Positions 1-11,918 of a stretch of 64,000 bases of DNA are shown piece by piece. The first letter of the stretch is position 1. Each line of letters opens with the position of its first letter. This stretch comes from Pelecanus crispus (taxonomy: Eukaryota; Chordata; Aves; Pelecaniformes; Pelecanidae): NCBI RefSeq assembly GCF_030463565.1, contig NC_134649.1, positions 34,931,044 through 34,995,043 of the forward strand. The letters run 5' to 3'. The position numbers and the translations under genes were made by a program. The notes under the pieces were generated by a model, which was given only the letters and a program-made list of their open reading frames with translations, did no database searches and was not told the origin of the DNA.

Positions 1-483
1 GATTCCAAATCTTGCGGGGCTCTCCTATGATCTATTTCTACTATTCTCCACGGTTGGTACATTTTAAGTATAAGGATGTCAAACGTATGGAATAATCGTT
101 CTGTTTTGTGAATGGAACAGGGCCTATTACGTTACTCACATCTGCAGTAAACAGTTAATTAGACACCTTGGTAGTTCTAAAAAAACAACAATGTGAATGA
201 TCAAGTCGGACTTCTTTTCGTTTTACTCATGATGATCAAATTTTTGTTCTTTCTTAACAACCAAAGGCTGTCCCAGCAAGACTCACTCAGAGGAGTGGAG
301 AATGGGTCCCAGGAGGGTGAATGAATCATGATGTGAAACTGCCATTGCAACAGAGAAGTGATTTCAAAACTAAAGTGCCTAGAGATAGACGTCACATTTG
401 CAGAAAATCAAGTGTAAGACAGAAAAATAGAGAAGGTCAAACGGCTCTGTTTCTAAATATGCCTTTTCTCCCCTTTCAAACAG
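1..483. other. Upstream intron or 5' flank of TMEM40
   Basis: A pyrimidine tract and CAG end at 483, so this is intron leading into the first coding exon. The 5' UTR exon and promoter are not identifiable here. I see no repeat and no convincing exon. Confidence 0.5.
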
Positions 484-491
484 GCACAGCA

Positions 492-3400
492 ATGGAGAAC
501 TTGAATGTCCCATTCCCAGACCTTACTGAAGAACAGCAAGGTAAGGGTAGCACACAAAGATCAAAGCTTTGGCTCATTCACACTATACAACAGTGTTTGC
601 TAGACTGGTCATGAGTTAATGAAACTTGTTTCCTCTGAAAACACACTCCATCCATCTCCTTGCTTGTAAAAGAGACAGCAGCAGTCAGTTCCCAGCTCTT
701 CCACAGGCATCTCATCAGGCTTTGGGCATGTGTGGGAATTTAGATGCATGAAGGAGATTTTCCTGTGCGTCAAATGCCTAATGAGCTATCTCAATACCTT
801 GGTATCCAGCCCTTTGTGTCTTTGTGCCTGTCTGTAGAATAGCATGGTCAGAATAAGCACCCGTTAAATAGCTAGGAATACTTCCCCTGCTTCTTTAACT
901 GAGACAGTAGCATCACAGAGACACTGGTAATTTGTACAGACTATCGACATTTTTCTACTGATTTCTGGCCGACTGAGTTGCTTTATACAATACAGCACTA
1001 CTCTCTTTCCTATATGCTAACATACTGTAGAGTCTGGTGTCTGTCACCATGCCTTCACCGAGCACCACAGGAACACTACCATGCAACCCACCTCTACTGC
1101 TTGCACAGTGATTTGCTCGTTTTTCTTCCCAGATGTTTTTCAGAGGGTTTTTACTGCTGATGCCAATTACTTGGAGAATCATGAGAAAATGAACCAGTCC
1201 TTCTGGGAATCACTTGTAAAATGTTTAGCCACCACTGACCCACCTATCCTGAATACTGAAGAAAAGAACAATGTAAGTTACTAAAGAAACATGCATCCTT
1301 TGTAAGACATTGTTATACAGAAATTTTTATACTTCTCTGATATACTTTGGGGAGAAAAAACATACAGTCCAATTATCTGATACGCTAAAACATATCTAAA
1401 GCATGCTAAATGCTGTAAAAGGGCACTTAGATAAATGAGACTCAGGTCACTTCATTGTTCTCCATGTGAAAAAATAACTGGCTTTGTATAAATTCCTCAG
1501 GATCAATTCAGCTCACTCAATGGCAGGACCATTGTTAGTGACATTTTGCTGTAAGGTACTGCAGAGATTGCATGTCCATTTTCAGACCCTATATTTCTCC
1601 AGCTCTTTAACTGTTAACCATTACACACCATGTTTCTCTCCCAGTTGACAGCTCTGCTCCGAGTGGCTGAGTTTACATTGTCTTTCCATCTGTGGCACTA
1701 CTCTTTGTCGCTGATTTCCCCCTTGTATAGTAGGGGCAGGGGATTACATTTCCCACAGACGGGGTGAGATACGTCCATTTGTATAGCAGGGTATGTTTTT
1801 ACAGTTTTTACAGGCCACGTCTTATTGGAAGGACTACTTGCTATTTACTTACCTTTCTTTCAGCTCCTCAACAGCTGCACTGTCCTGCCTGGAGGCTGTG
1901 CAGCCTGCCTGAAAGCCATAGAGAAGAAAGGAGTCAGGGCAATGGCTGTTCTTTACCTCTTGCTGAAGACAACCAACCCATCTGGATATAGGCAGCTGCC
2001 CAGCTCCAAGGGAAAGGGTGAGTCCTACCTGGCTGCTCGTCAGCTGCTTTGTTAAAATTACTGCAGTGCCAGTGGGACTTGACACCAGTTTGAAAACGCT
2101 GATATATGCTTGTGTTATCCCAAATAGGGCTCATTTACCCAGTGTGCGGTAAGCCAATCTTCACACACTGAGATGAGATATTGTTTTATTTCATTTCTGC
2201 ACAGAGGTGGGTGCTAGGTGGTAATTCCACAAAGCTAGCACACCGACCAAAGTTTTCTCTAACTTTTATACGTTACAATTAACACACCACACCTATCTAC
2301 TACATAATCATTAAATTAGTTAAGCATACTTGTCTCTTACTGGTTCATATCTTCTTTGCTTACATTTAAAGGTACAGTATGATTTTAACTTGCTATGCAT
2401 GCTCTAGGAGAGCGTGGGATGGGGGGGGGTAGTCTTTCTAGTTTTTAATTGAGTCGGTGGTTGCAATCTCCCCCTGCCGAAATTACCTTTCCCCTACTTT
2501 CCTTCTTGGCAGATCCTTGGTAACTCTTCATGGTTTACTAGTCAAGACAATAATACATCACATTGTGTCCTGTTCCTGGACAATTTGTCATTAGCAATCT
2601 ATTAACCAAAGAAAAGCATAGATAGGGTAGGGCTTTACAATGGACATTCTATAGTAGCACCATTTTTTGATAACACTTGGAAGTGATTATTAGTGAACAA
2701 CTAAAATGTCTACAAATACTGCTTAGAAAATTCAGTTAGGTATGGTGATAATGGGAGCCAAAGATAGTATTTTACTTCAGTTTGATTTGGCTTCTTCTAG
2801 GGAAAAAAAAACTTGTGTGTTTAGGGAGAGAGGATGTCCTGGGATGATGATGCCAAAGAAATTTCTCTGACTTAAAGTGGTGCCCCAGTTTTTCCTGTCT
2901 AGCTGGATTCATGACACCCAGGACACTTTTTTGCATGCCTGGACCTCTGATAGTACTGATAAGAAATCAGAGCTGAGCCACTGAAAAGATTTTTGCAAAT
3001 GACCCTAGCAGCACATGTAGCAGTTAACTGAAAGGAGTGGATAGAAGATGCCACTTAGGGTGCTCAACCTGGCAACAAGCTACAAATAGACTCTACTGCA
3101 CTTCTCATTTGCCCAGTTGTGCAATAAGAAACTAAGTGTAGTTCCACAGGGTCCACAGAGTCATTAATTGTCTTTAATAGATCACAGAGCTGCACTCACT
3201 TAAGATGACCTTGAATTTAACTGGAGACCCTCAAGGAGATCCTGTTCCTGCCTTGATCAAACATGTTCATGAAGGGGAGAGACCTCCCAGCCCGGAGAGC
3301 AGCCCAGCATTGGTCATCTGTCAGAGTAGTAAAGTTTGTCACAGCAGGGCCCCCCCTTCCCGCCCTTGTACAGCGAGCAGCATCGAGCAGCCGGGGGGAA

Positions 3401-6400
3401 TGATGTCTAGCTGCATATGTCCAAATATTACAACTAATAATGAAGAGATGGACAGACCCACCAGCCTTCAGCACAGAGCTGAATTTGAAGCCGTTAAGAA
3501 TCATCTGCAACTCCAGCCACACAAGCCAGGAGCACTTCCCTGCCTGGCCCAGGAGTCAGCATCCTGCAGGCTTCTCCTGCACGGTGATTTGGCCTAGCTG
3601 GCTTTGAGCGCTTTGCTTTTATGCCACAAGAGGGTGCTGGCACTGCGGCAAAAACACATGGAACCCAGCAGAAATCACAGGGGTGAAGGAAGAAGTAGCC
3701 CAGGGAAGGGTGAGCAAGAATTCTCCAGCTAAAGCATCTTTCAGCTGCACCTGCTATTGCTTCAGGGAGTGGGATTTTCACAGGGGTAGCATTGTGGGCA
3801 AATTAAAGGCCAGAATATGAAATTTTAGGCATCTACCACAACCATTTAAGAAAGTCTAAACAGTAGTCATAGAATCATAGAATCATTTAGGTTGGAAAAG
3901 ACCTTTAAGATCATCCAGTCCAACCATTAACCTAACATTACCAAGTCCACCACTAAACCAATTAAGGGTAGACTAGCAACCCCACACCTCCTGGCTTGGT
4001 GGGTGGATCATTTATAATGAAAGTAAAAACTGGGAATCATTAAGATTGGAAAGGACCTCTAAGATCATCATTCCAATCATCAACCCAACACCACCATGCC
4101 CACTAAACCATGTCCCAAAGTGCCACGTCTACCCACATTTTGAACTCTTCCAGGGATGGTGACTCCACCACCTCTCTGGGCAGCCTGTTCCAATGCTTGA
4201 CTACCCTTTCCATGAAGAAATTGTTCCTAATATCCAATCTAAAGTCTATACAACGCTTTCGTTTGTAATGCTTTGTACTACTCCTTGTGTGCAAAAAACC
4301 ACAGCTGAAATAAGACTAAGGGTCTGACTTCCTGTCAGATAACATTTAATAAAGCATAGTGAAATCTGTCATTGTAAAAGAGAGAAAATGTAAATAGTTG
4401 TTTCTAATATTTTTTCTCTATATATAAAACAAACAGATGAAAAATTGAAACTCCTGAAGAGATTGGAAAGGAATCTCATGCTTTCACCAGGGGAAGAAAA
4501 GGCTGAAAACTCATCCCATGAGTCCGTGGATGAAGATACACAAGGTAAAGAGGATTTATTTTATTTTTCCCTGATACATAATTTAGTCTGTGTTTTCATA
4601 GATACACATAGGAGACTTGCAGCAATTCAGTAGCAATTCTGCAGAACTCTGAAAAAAGTAAGAAACTGTGCAAAAGAGAGAACATAGAAAATAATCAGTA
4701 CAGATTCATTATCAGCAAAATAGTGGCTGCCTCCTACTCTTGTGGAAGTTGGAGGTTTCAAAAACGTAGAAATCTGCTGCAAGATTTCTTCCCAAATAAA
4801 ATATAACTTCTATGATCTTCAGTGCGTTTATGGTCTGAAGCCTGTGCTATAGCAGGAGGCAAAGAATAGTCAATGTACAGTAGTAGCTGGCAATGCTATA
4901 GTACTTCTTTATCATTTCTTTTCTTATTAGCAAACATCAACAGTGTATCAATAGTCACTTTGGCTGCTGCTAGACCATTTCATTCATAGAAAATGAGAGA
5001 TGCTAAGAGGTGACAGGCAACATGGAAATGACAACGCTGATACTGGCTTATTCTGTTACAGAAAGCCACTAGCTGATTAAGATCAAATGAGTTGCATTTA
5101 GAAATAATTTTTTCAAACTAATTAGCAGTGCTGATGATGTATGTGTTTATAATAAGAATTTTCTCCCCACACCCCTTTACACAAATTATTCCAGCTTCAG
5201 ATTTTGCTGTTTTTCTTCTATTCAGCCAGCTTTGAAGAGAGCTGTGAGGCAAAAGCAGCTAATAATGATCCTTGCATTTCAAAGCCTTGATTTTTACCTA
5301 TATATCCCATGGCCATTATTGTATTATGAGCAAACAACTACAGTGCTGTTGTTTCTGATACTGCTGGCACATTTTTCTTTAATCTGATGAAAAAACGCTT
5401 TCTCTATCCAGACAGTGACGGGGAAGATTTAGGAAGCCAGAAGACTGAAAGCCAATTACTTGGAGGTAGGACAAAGTGACAACAATATTGGTTTTCACTA
5501 AAGACAACCAATATAAACCAAAAAAAGGGATAATTTCTGGCATTCTTTGGTTTGACTTTTGAACAAATGTATATTAACATGTATAGATGTAGGAAAATGA
5601 CCAGAATTCAGCTGTAGGAAAGGCATTTCCTACAAGATGAAGCTCAAGTAATACTAACACTCAGCCATGCCCTCTGCTTAGAGTTGAGTTGCTTAGGACT
5701 GGCAGCAAGATATGTGTACTTATTATGGATATTAATCTATATCATCTTTGCATAATATTTCAGGCATGCCAGCAGAGGTTGTTCCCTACAGAGATTCAGG
5801 TAAGTGCACCCAGATAACCTCATCCTGCTGGAAGGAAGACTGTACCTGCAGTTTCTTCTTTCTGACATGGTTATATATCAAAAAATAACCCCCTGGCTGT
5901 AAATCCATTGGTTTCCAGTTAGTCTGGTGTTGCACCTGGGCATGGTGCAAACGTTTTGTTGCAAGCTTGTCATGGTGGCTGATAGCAGGTGATTTGTACA
6001 AGGCTTTCTAGCAGATTAACCCATTTTTTTTTGTAGGCCTGCCAGGTTCTCACAAGATCGGCTCACATCAGTTGTCTTCCTTCTTAGGGGAAAACCCAGC
6101 AATTCTACTGGGCAACTATTCAGTCTTTCCCAAGAAATCTGGGCAGTTTTCAGCATTCCCTGCAGCCCCCTATCTCCTGCTGAACAGGAATGCAAGATTG
6201 GGAGGGAGCTGGAGCCCGGTTTCTGCAAGACAGTGGTACTCAGCTCTGAATGCCTTCCTCGCATAGCTCAGAGCACAGAGCATTCCCCAATAGAAGACGC
6301 TAGGTGAAAGCCAAATGACAAGCAACAGAGGAACAGTACCAGCTGGGCAGCTAGAACAGACATTCAATCTAAAGGCAAATTTCTTTTTATCAGGCACTGC

Positions 6401-9400
6401 TGAGCAGCAGCAGAACAGATGTAAAAAGCCCATAGTAGGAAATCTTCAATGGCTTGATTGCATTACCGACCTCACCCCTCCCACTCCCAGGCCAATGCCA
6501 CATTCATTAGTTATGAGAGGCAGACAGCCCAACAGACTGGCCTTTTTGAGAGGACACGTGCTCAACCACTTTTCTTCTGTGGAGCGGGGAAGAGTTGCTG
6601 TGACTTGGACTGTTTCAGCTGAGGACAGAGTTGGGAAGAAGATGTAAGTTGCAGCATAAACCCTGGGGGAGGTTTTTGAGTTACCTATCCCCAAGGAGCT
6701 ACCTAAAATATGAGAGCAGAGGAATACATTGTAATACAATATTCTGCCCACATTGCCAGGTGCAGGAAGTGGATTACAGTACTTTTCCATTTGGCCTCTC
6801 CACCTCTCACCATGGCCTTTGTTGCTTCAGTTCTAGATTACTTCAGTACAGCAGACTGACACACGGAGAATATTTAGCTAGTGGAGGACACCATGCCTAC
6901 TGCACTGGACAGGTTCAGGTGGTACACACGTGCAGCACTTATGATCCCAGCTCTGCTTGGTTCTAGCTTCAGTTCTAGCAACTGATTATTAACACAGAGG
7001 CCATCAATCTTCTACTGCCCAGCTATTTCAAAGAACCTGGGATCACTGTGAATAGTCAGTTTTATTGTTCTCTGTTCTTGGCCCTTTTAACTTCCTTCAT
7101 TTCCTGGCACTTTCAAATATTGTTTTGTCTATACTGAGTCACCAAATAGGTAAATACTTGCTGTGTGTTAGTGCTCATAATGGTGGGAAACAATATATTT
7201 GTATTTTTACCATTCAAAAATAATAAAACTATGTTGCCTTTCAGAGATTACCAGAAGAGAAGATTCAGTTGCAGATGGTAAATACAAACAAGCAAACAGA
7301 AGTCTGTCTTGTGGATGCTTTCAGGCCTGAGTTTTGCTTACTGTTGATAGCTATACCAGCTCCTTGATACCTAATCAAAAAGTGGAAATTTAAGAACAGT
7401 TATTAAAATGCACTGTAATGCTTTAGTAGAAAAACTACTCTGCAAGTAGTTCCATGATACGAAGTTACAATGGGACTGTTGCATTTAGGAGGCAGAGTAA
7501 TACAAAACAGACACTTGCCAAGTATGAATTGATGCTCTGATAAATTCTGCATCTATAGATCATTTGTACAACTGCACAGAGGAACATTTGTGAGTCAGAA
7601 TAGTGCAATGCTATGTTAACATTAATAATTAAATAACTAGGTTTGTGCCCAAATAAGAACTTGATCAATCCAGAATGCTGAAAGAATCAAAAATGTGACT
7701 CTACTATCAGGTGACCCAGAACAGAATTTCTTGGCAAAGTTTAGTTGTTTCATGGTTCAAAAGCACAAGAGCAAAAATCTGTAGCTCATTTGGATTACAT
7801 TTCCAGTACCCTCCTGTTACATCTTTAGAGAAAATTAAATTCACTGCCAAGCAGTGGTTGCCTGGATGCGCAGCCCAATGTACGTGAAATCAGCATCTAA
7901 AACTTGTGATGAATCAGCTCCCAAAGGCTTACATGCAGCAGACTGCCTAGGGGGTCTTCTCAAGAGATCAACAAACAAAAAAGGAAAAAAAAACCCCTTC
8001 TGCTTTGAACACGTCATTGGAAATCTGGTAAAATATTCAGCAATTTGTGACAATATGATCTGAGAAAGAACAGAATTTGGCAACTCTGCTCACAACTAGC
8101 ATAGAGCAAAATGCTCTCTATTTAAACCTCTAAAAATATCTAGCTTGTTCTTACATTGTTCTTTCTATATCAGTATAGCTAGCTATAGGAGACTAATTGT
8201 CAGCTACAGTTCTTAATTTGGGAGGTACAGAAATACTTTGACGTCAGGCTTGAGTAGATTGATGGTACTCATACACTTAGTAATGAAGACGGTTATATTA
8301 TTGTAGTTGTGATTGTGCAAAGCACCCAAGAATCAAACTGAAGCTCCCTTGTACTACTGCTTTACTCCCCCACTGTAATTCTGAGACTACTGATTGTCCT
8401 AGACTAGATAGAAAAGACCCGGAGTGCTTTAAAACAATTCTGTATTGTTAATGCAACCATCTGATTATGCTTTTTTTTTTTTTTTTTAAAACCCTGCTCT
8501 TTTTGGGATGATTTTAAAATTGCTGATTTGATCTTTCTGAAAGGCTTGCAGATCCTTCCTTTGAACAAACAGTTTCACTTATATTCTGTTCTGAGAGTCT
8601 ATTTCAGATACAAAAAGGGAAATAAACTTAAAACTCCTTAATTTCAAAGTTCCATGGCAATAAAAGATGTTTCTTTTTTTGTAGTAAATGAGAACACTCG
8701 CCTCCATGAGTGGACAGTACGGTGGATGGGCATACGGAAGGATGGTAATTTTTTTTAATCTTCTTTTTAAATTCAAATGATGTCAACCCTGTTGAACCTT
8801 CTCTGGTTCAAAACCACTTTTTTTTCCCCCCTGAGTACTTTGTTGAAATGCATCAAGGCTTCTTGATGAAAATCATCAAAACTTCTCGTAACAACTTGTG
8901 TGCATGTATATTTTGCAGTTGAGTCTACCATATGAGACATCTCATAGAAATAGACTTTATTTGCTGAGCGATACACTGTACCTTAAGGTGTATTCATAAG
9001 AGTGATGCCTGCGGTTATGACCTAATTTTCCTTCTCTATTTCAGATGAATTCTTTCATTTTGTCATTCTTTGCTTTGCAATTGGAGCTTTACTAATTTGC
9101 TACTACTACTACAAAGGTAAGGCAAGATGTCAATAGAAGGATAAATTGTTGCACACTAGAAAAATGAACAAAATCAAACATTTATTTTGTTGCCTTAGAC
9201 TGGACTATTTCTCTTGGAATTGGTCTAATCACCTTTGCTTCCCTGGAAACCACTGGGATATACTTTGGTCTGGGTAAGTGTATCTACAGCAGCCAGCTCT
9301 GTATCAACACTTAAGGATACAAGGTCACACAGTCATTAAACTATGCAAGTCTATAAAACTGCTAGTGCTGAGATTCTGTAAATCATCACGTAACTATCCC

Positions 9401-10562
9401 GTAACATCTCATTCACAGTCACACAGTGTGGCTGGAGACAGACATGCCTTAGTAGCACCGAAGGGATAGGTTGACTCATTTTTCGTTCTCAATGATCACA
9501 AGACCCTGCGTCACCTCTTTCTGCAGCAATGGCCGAATGCTAAGTTGCCATGACAATGCATAATTTTAGCAGCAGGCAGTCTTCCCAGATGCACTCTGTA
9601 AGGTGCTGCACAATCAGGCTGCCATTCGTTCCCCTGGGACTGAGGCAGCTCAACACCCTGAGGAAGAGCTCTCAGCAGAACCTAGATGGCGGAAGCTACT
9701 GAATGATACTAAAAAAAAGGCTTTCTTGGCAATCCCTAGGGATGTCACAGGAAAGGTGCAACTAGCAGCAAGTTATAGCTTCCCAGCTGAGAACACAAGT
9801 CTCCTTTGTACTCCTGTGCTAATATTTTTGGTAGGTTGTAGATGGTCCTCTCAGGAATCAGCCTTGTCACTACCTTGTTATTAATGATATCGCAAAAGTG
9901 CTTGTTTAAACAGTAATCTTGGGTTCATTAATATTGCAGGTGTCAGTGTTTGGGTTTGCCATTTTTCTATTTTTAATGTTTTATGTTGCTATCTGGCTCA
10001 TCTTGAAAAAATGTTTGTTTTCACAATTAGTGTATCGAATTCGGAGTGTACTCGACAGTTTTGTTCCTCTGATTGACAAATTCAGGCCAACAGGTAATAG
10101 TGATCTTCTTACTGACTGCATGCATATTCCCTATACCTTCCCGAGTACTTCATTTTGGTCAAGTCTTAAGACTAACTCCTCTAAATTACAATTTCCAATC
10201 TTCTTTTCTTAATTAAAAAATTACTACAGTTCATTACAGCTGCTTGGGTTTGAAAATGAATTATTCTTGACTCTTTCCATGTGGCAGAGCATTTTCACGT
10301 TTTTAATACTCTGCCCTGTATGGGGTATTAACTATTTCCTGACAATGTCTGAATAAGAATTCTATAGCTCAATTAAAAATTCAGGGAGTGGGGGTAGGCT
10401 TCTCTTGCCAGGTCTTCAGACTCCAGGCTCATGTTTATCTGTGTTCACAAAAACAAAAATACAAAGAATGCTGAAAAGCTGCATAGATACATGACAATTT
10501 GAAAACAGTAGTCCTGACAGTCGTCTTTTCTTCATCATGCAGGTATGAGGAAAGCTGCATAG
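492..10562 (+). CDS. TMEM40: TMEM40 (transmembrane protein 40) with a CARD-like N-terminus, 12 coding exons
   Basis: Coding exons: 492-540, 1133-1272, 1864-2017, 4437-4544, 5412-5465, 5764-5799, 7245-7277, 8685-8744, 9045-9116, 9199-9273, 10031-10093, 10543-10562. Together 864 nt, 287 codons plus TAG, all introns GT-AG with matching phases. The exon holding the start begins at 484 after a good acceptor, so a 5' UTR exon lies upstream. The ATG at 492 has G at -3 and +4; no in-frame stop lies between 484 and 492. Residues 212-281 hold DEFFHFVILCFAIGALL and FASLETTGIYFGLVYRI, nearly identical to the C-terminus of human TMEM40 as I recall it: two hydrophobic helices at about 214-234 and 238-260, then a short basic tail ending MRKAA. 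Residues 115-210 are acidic, polar and low in hydrophobics. Residues about 37-108 resemble a CARD (see findings). Human TMEM40 is 233 residues with a serine-rich N-terminus. Its molecular function is poorly defined. Identity from the C-terminus is firm; the N-terminal fold is inference. Confidence 0.93.
2143..2916 (-). mobile_element. Solo LTR of an endogenous retrovirus, antisense in TMEM40 intron 3
   Basis: The 774-bp element begins TGTGCGG and ends CATGACA on the + strand, giving the TG...CA termini of an LTR. It is flanked by the direct repeat CCCAG (2138-2142 and 2917-2921; ACCCAG if the preceding A is counted on both sides). On the minus strand an AATAAA (2185-2190) lies about 40 bp before the 3' end, the expected U3-R-U5 layout, so the element points opposite to TMEM40. 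No internal retroviral coding sequence is present. Family not identified; a 5- or 6-bp duplication fits ERVL or ERVK types. Confidence 0.65.
3118..3780 (-). repeat. Possible second LTR-like repeat in TMEM40 intron 3
   Basis: The + strand starts TGTGCAATAAG and ends GGGATTTTCA, again TG...CA. On the minus strand a CATAAAAG TATA-like box (near 3617-3624) is followed far downstream by ATTAAA (3173-3178) and a terminus ending TTATTGCACA. The TATA-to-poly(A) distance of about 440 bp is long for an LTR, and I find no target duplication, so the call is tentative. Long frames on both strands here have no recognisable protein. Confidence 0.3.
3868..3976 (-). mobile_element. CR1 LINE 3' end, 5'-truncated
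   Basis: Reading the minus strand, this is the terminal ~110 bp of a bird CR1: the stretch around 'ggttggactggatgatctt' and 'ttccaacctaaatgattc', ending in the CR1 tail octamer ATTCTATG repeated. The same sequence is seen in + orientation at 13735-13822. No coding capacity remains. Confidence 0.85.
4032..4290 (-). mobile_element. CR1 LINE 3' fragment, second copy
   Basis: The minus strand encodes the diagnostic CR1 C-terminal string [20 protein letters not shown] (about 4150-4250) followed by the CR1 3' UTR. It ends in a degenerate tail at 4032 and is more diverged than the copy just to its left. Both point the same way and lie within the intron between TMEM40 coding exons 3 and 4, 147 bp before exon 4. 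Confidence 0.85.
5800..7244 (+). other. TMEM40: TMEM40 intron 6
   Basis: A 1445-bp intron with canonical GTAAGT donor and TTTCAG acceptor. Open frames of up to 114 codons occur on both strands, but none has flanking splice signals or recognisable protein content. No repeat identified. Confidence 0.6.
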
Positions 10563-10713
10563 GAGGAGTATTTCAGGAGAGTTCCACAAAACCCTGCTGT
10601 CTGAATTTCTGCTATTAAAAGAACTGCTTTATGAGGCAAACATAAAAACGTAATGGCTAATGTGGAATATTGAAATGTTAAACTATAGAAAGACATAATT
10701 CCCTCCCCTCAAA

Positions 10714-10719
10714 AATAAA
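10714..10719 (+). terminator. Poly(A) signal of TMEM40
   Basis: AATAAA lies 152 nt after the TMEM40 stop codon, in a context with no competing signal between them. Cleavage is expected near 10735-10745. Confidence 0.7.
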
Positions 10720-11395
10720 GCTGAAACTGTGTTACAGGGTCCCATTCTTTCTTCTGAAGTGATTCGTGGTTCAGCAGAGCTCATGAGACAATCTAGATGT
10801 AGGTTTCTATTTAATTCCATTAAATATAAACACATTGTCCTTCCCTCCCCCATGCAACCATGTTAGTCTGCCTATGGCATATCACAATCAACAAAATGAC
10901 CAATATTATCCTCCGCTGGTTCTGGATGTTTCAGTAGGAATCTTGGCAATCACAAAGCCACCTCCTCTTCACCCCTTGTGATGCTGCAAACCAGGCAAAC
11001 ACCAGCTGCTTGCTTACACAGTTGAGCCCCAACAGTGCAATAGCACTGAAGCAGATTAATTTATTGTGGCAGAACTCAATATAGTGGGTGTATAATGATT
11101 TCACCCAGTGAGAGCTGGGTGAGATTTTACATGCAGTGACATAATGGTGTAGTAATGAGATTATTAACAGCAGCAAGTTTCATCTCTTCTTCTGAGGGGA
11201 AAAATAAAGTTCTTGATTTGACTCATCCCCCAACATTTTTCTTTCTTTGAGCAAAATAAAGTGCAACTTCGACATTCCTTTCATTTTATAGGGACATGTT
11301 ACACATTATTTATGTAGGGCCAATGCAATCATAAGCAGACTGCAAAAAAGGGGATACCTTTAAATTTGTAGTAAAACTGTAAGGTCTTCATTCCC
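10720..11395. other. Intergenic, 3' of TMEM40
   Basis: Start of the interval between convergent TMEM40 and TKT. I see no gene or recognisable repeat before the LTR that begins at 11396. Confidence 0.5.
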
Positions 11396-11918
11396 TGTTG
11401 TGGTTTAGCCCGGCAGGAAGCTAAACACCACACAGCCATTAGCTCACTCGCCCCCTCCCCAGTGGGATGGGGGAGAGAATCGGGAAAAAAAAAAAGTAAA
11501 ATTCATGGGTTGAGATAAAGACAGTTCAATAGGACAGAAAAAGAAGGGAACAACAGTAATAATAATATACAAAATAAGTGGTGCACAATGCAATTGCTCA
11601 CCACCCAGCCAGTCCCTGAGCAGCGATCGCTGCCCCCCAGCCAACTCCCCCCAGTTTCTATACTGAGCATGACACCATATGGTATGGAATAGCCCTTTGG
11701 TCAGTTTGGATCAACTATCCTGGCTGTGCCCCCTCCCAGTTTCTTGTGCACCTGGCAGAGCATGGGAAGCTGAAAAGTCCTTGACTAGTGTAAACACTAC
11801 TTAGCAACAACTAAAACACCAGTGTGTTATCAGCATTATTCTCATACTAAATCCAAACCACAGCACTATGCCAGCTACGAGGAAGAAAATGAACTCTATC
11901 CCAGCTGAAACCAGGACA
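11396..11918 (-). mobile_element. Solo LTR, ERVL-like avian family, copy 1
   Basis: A 523-bp element, TGTTGTGG at the left and CCAGGACA at the right. The minus strand starts TGTCCTGGTTTCAGCTGGGA and ends in TAAACCACAACA, the familiar bird ERVL-type LTR form. Flanks TTCCC (left) and TACCC (right) agree at 4 of 5 positions, consistent with a decayed 5-bp target duplication. A second copy of the same family lies in a TKT intron at about 32000-32587. This copy has only three AAT units (11558-11566) where the other has twenty. Confidence 0.75.

Noticed and set aside
9919-10212. Open frame running through hydrophobic sequence into the TMEM40 exon at 10031, with an apparent acceptor at 9939
   Set aside because: An exon starting at 9940 in phase 1 would be in a different frame from the TMEM40 exon. 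The extra hydrophobic stretch is intronic read-through.
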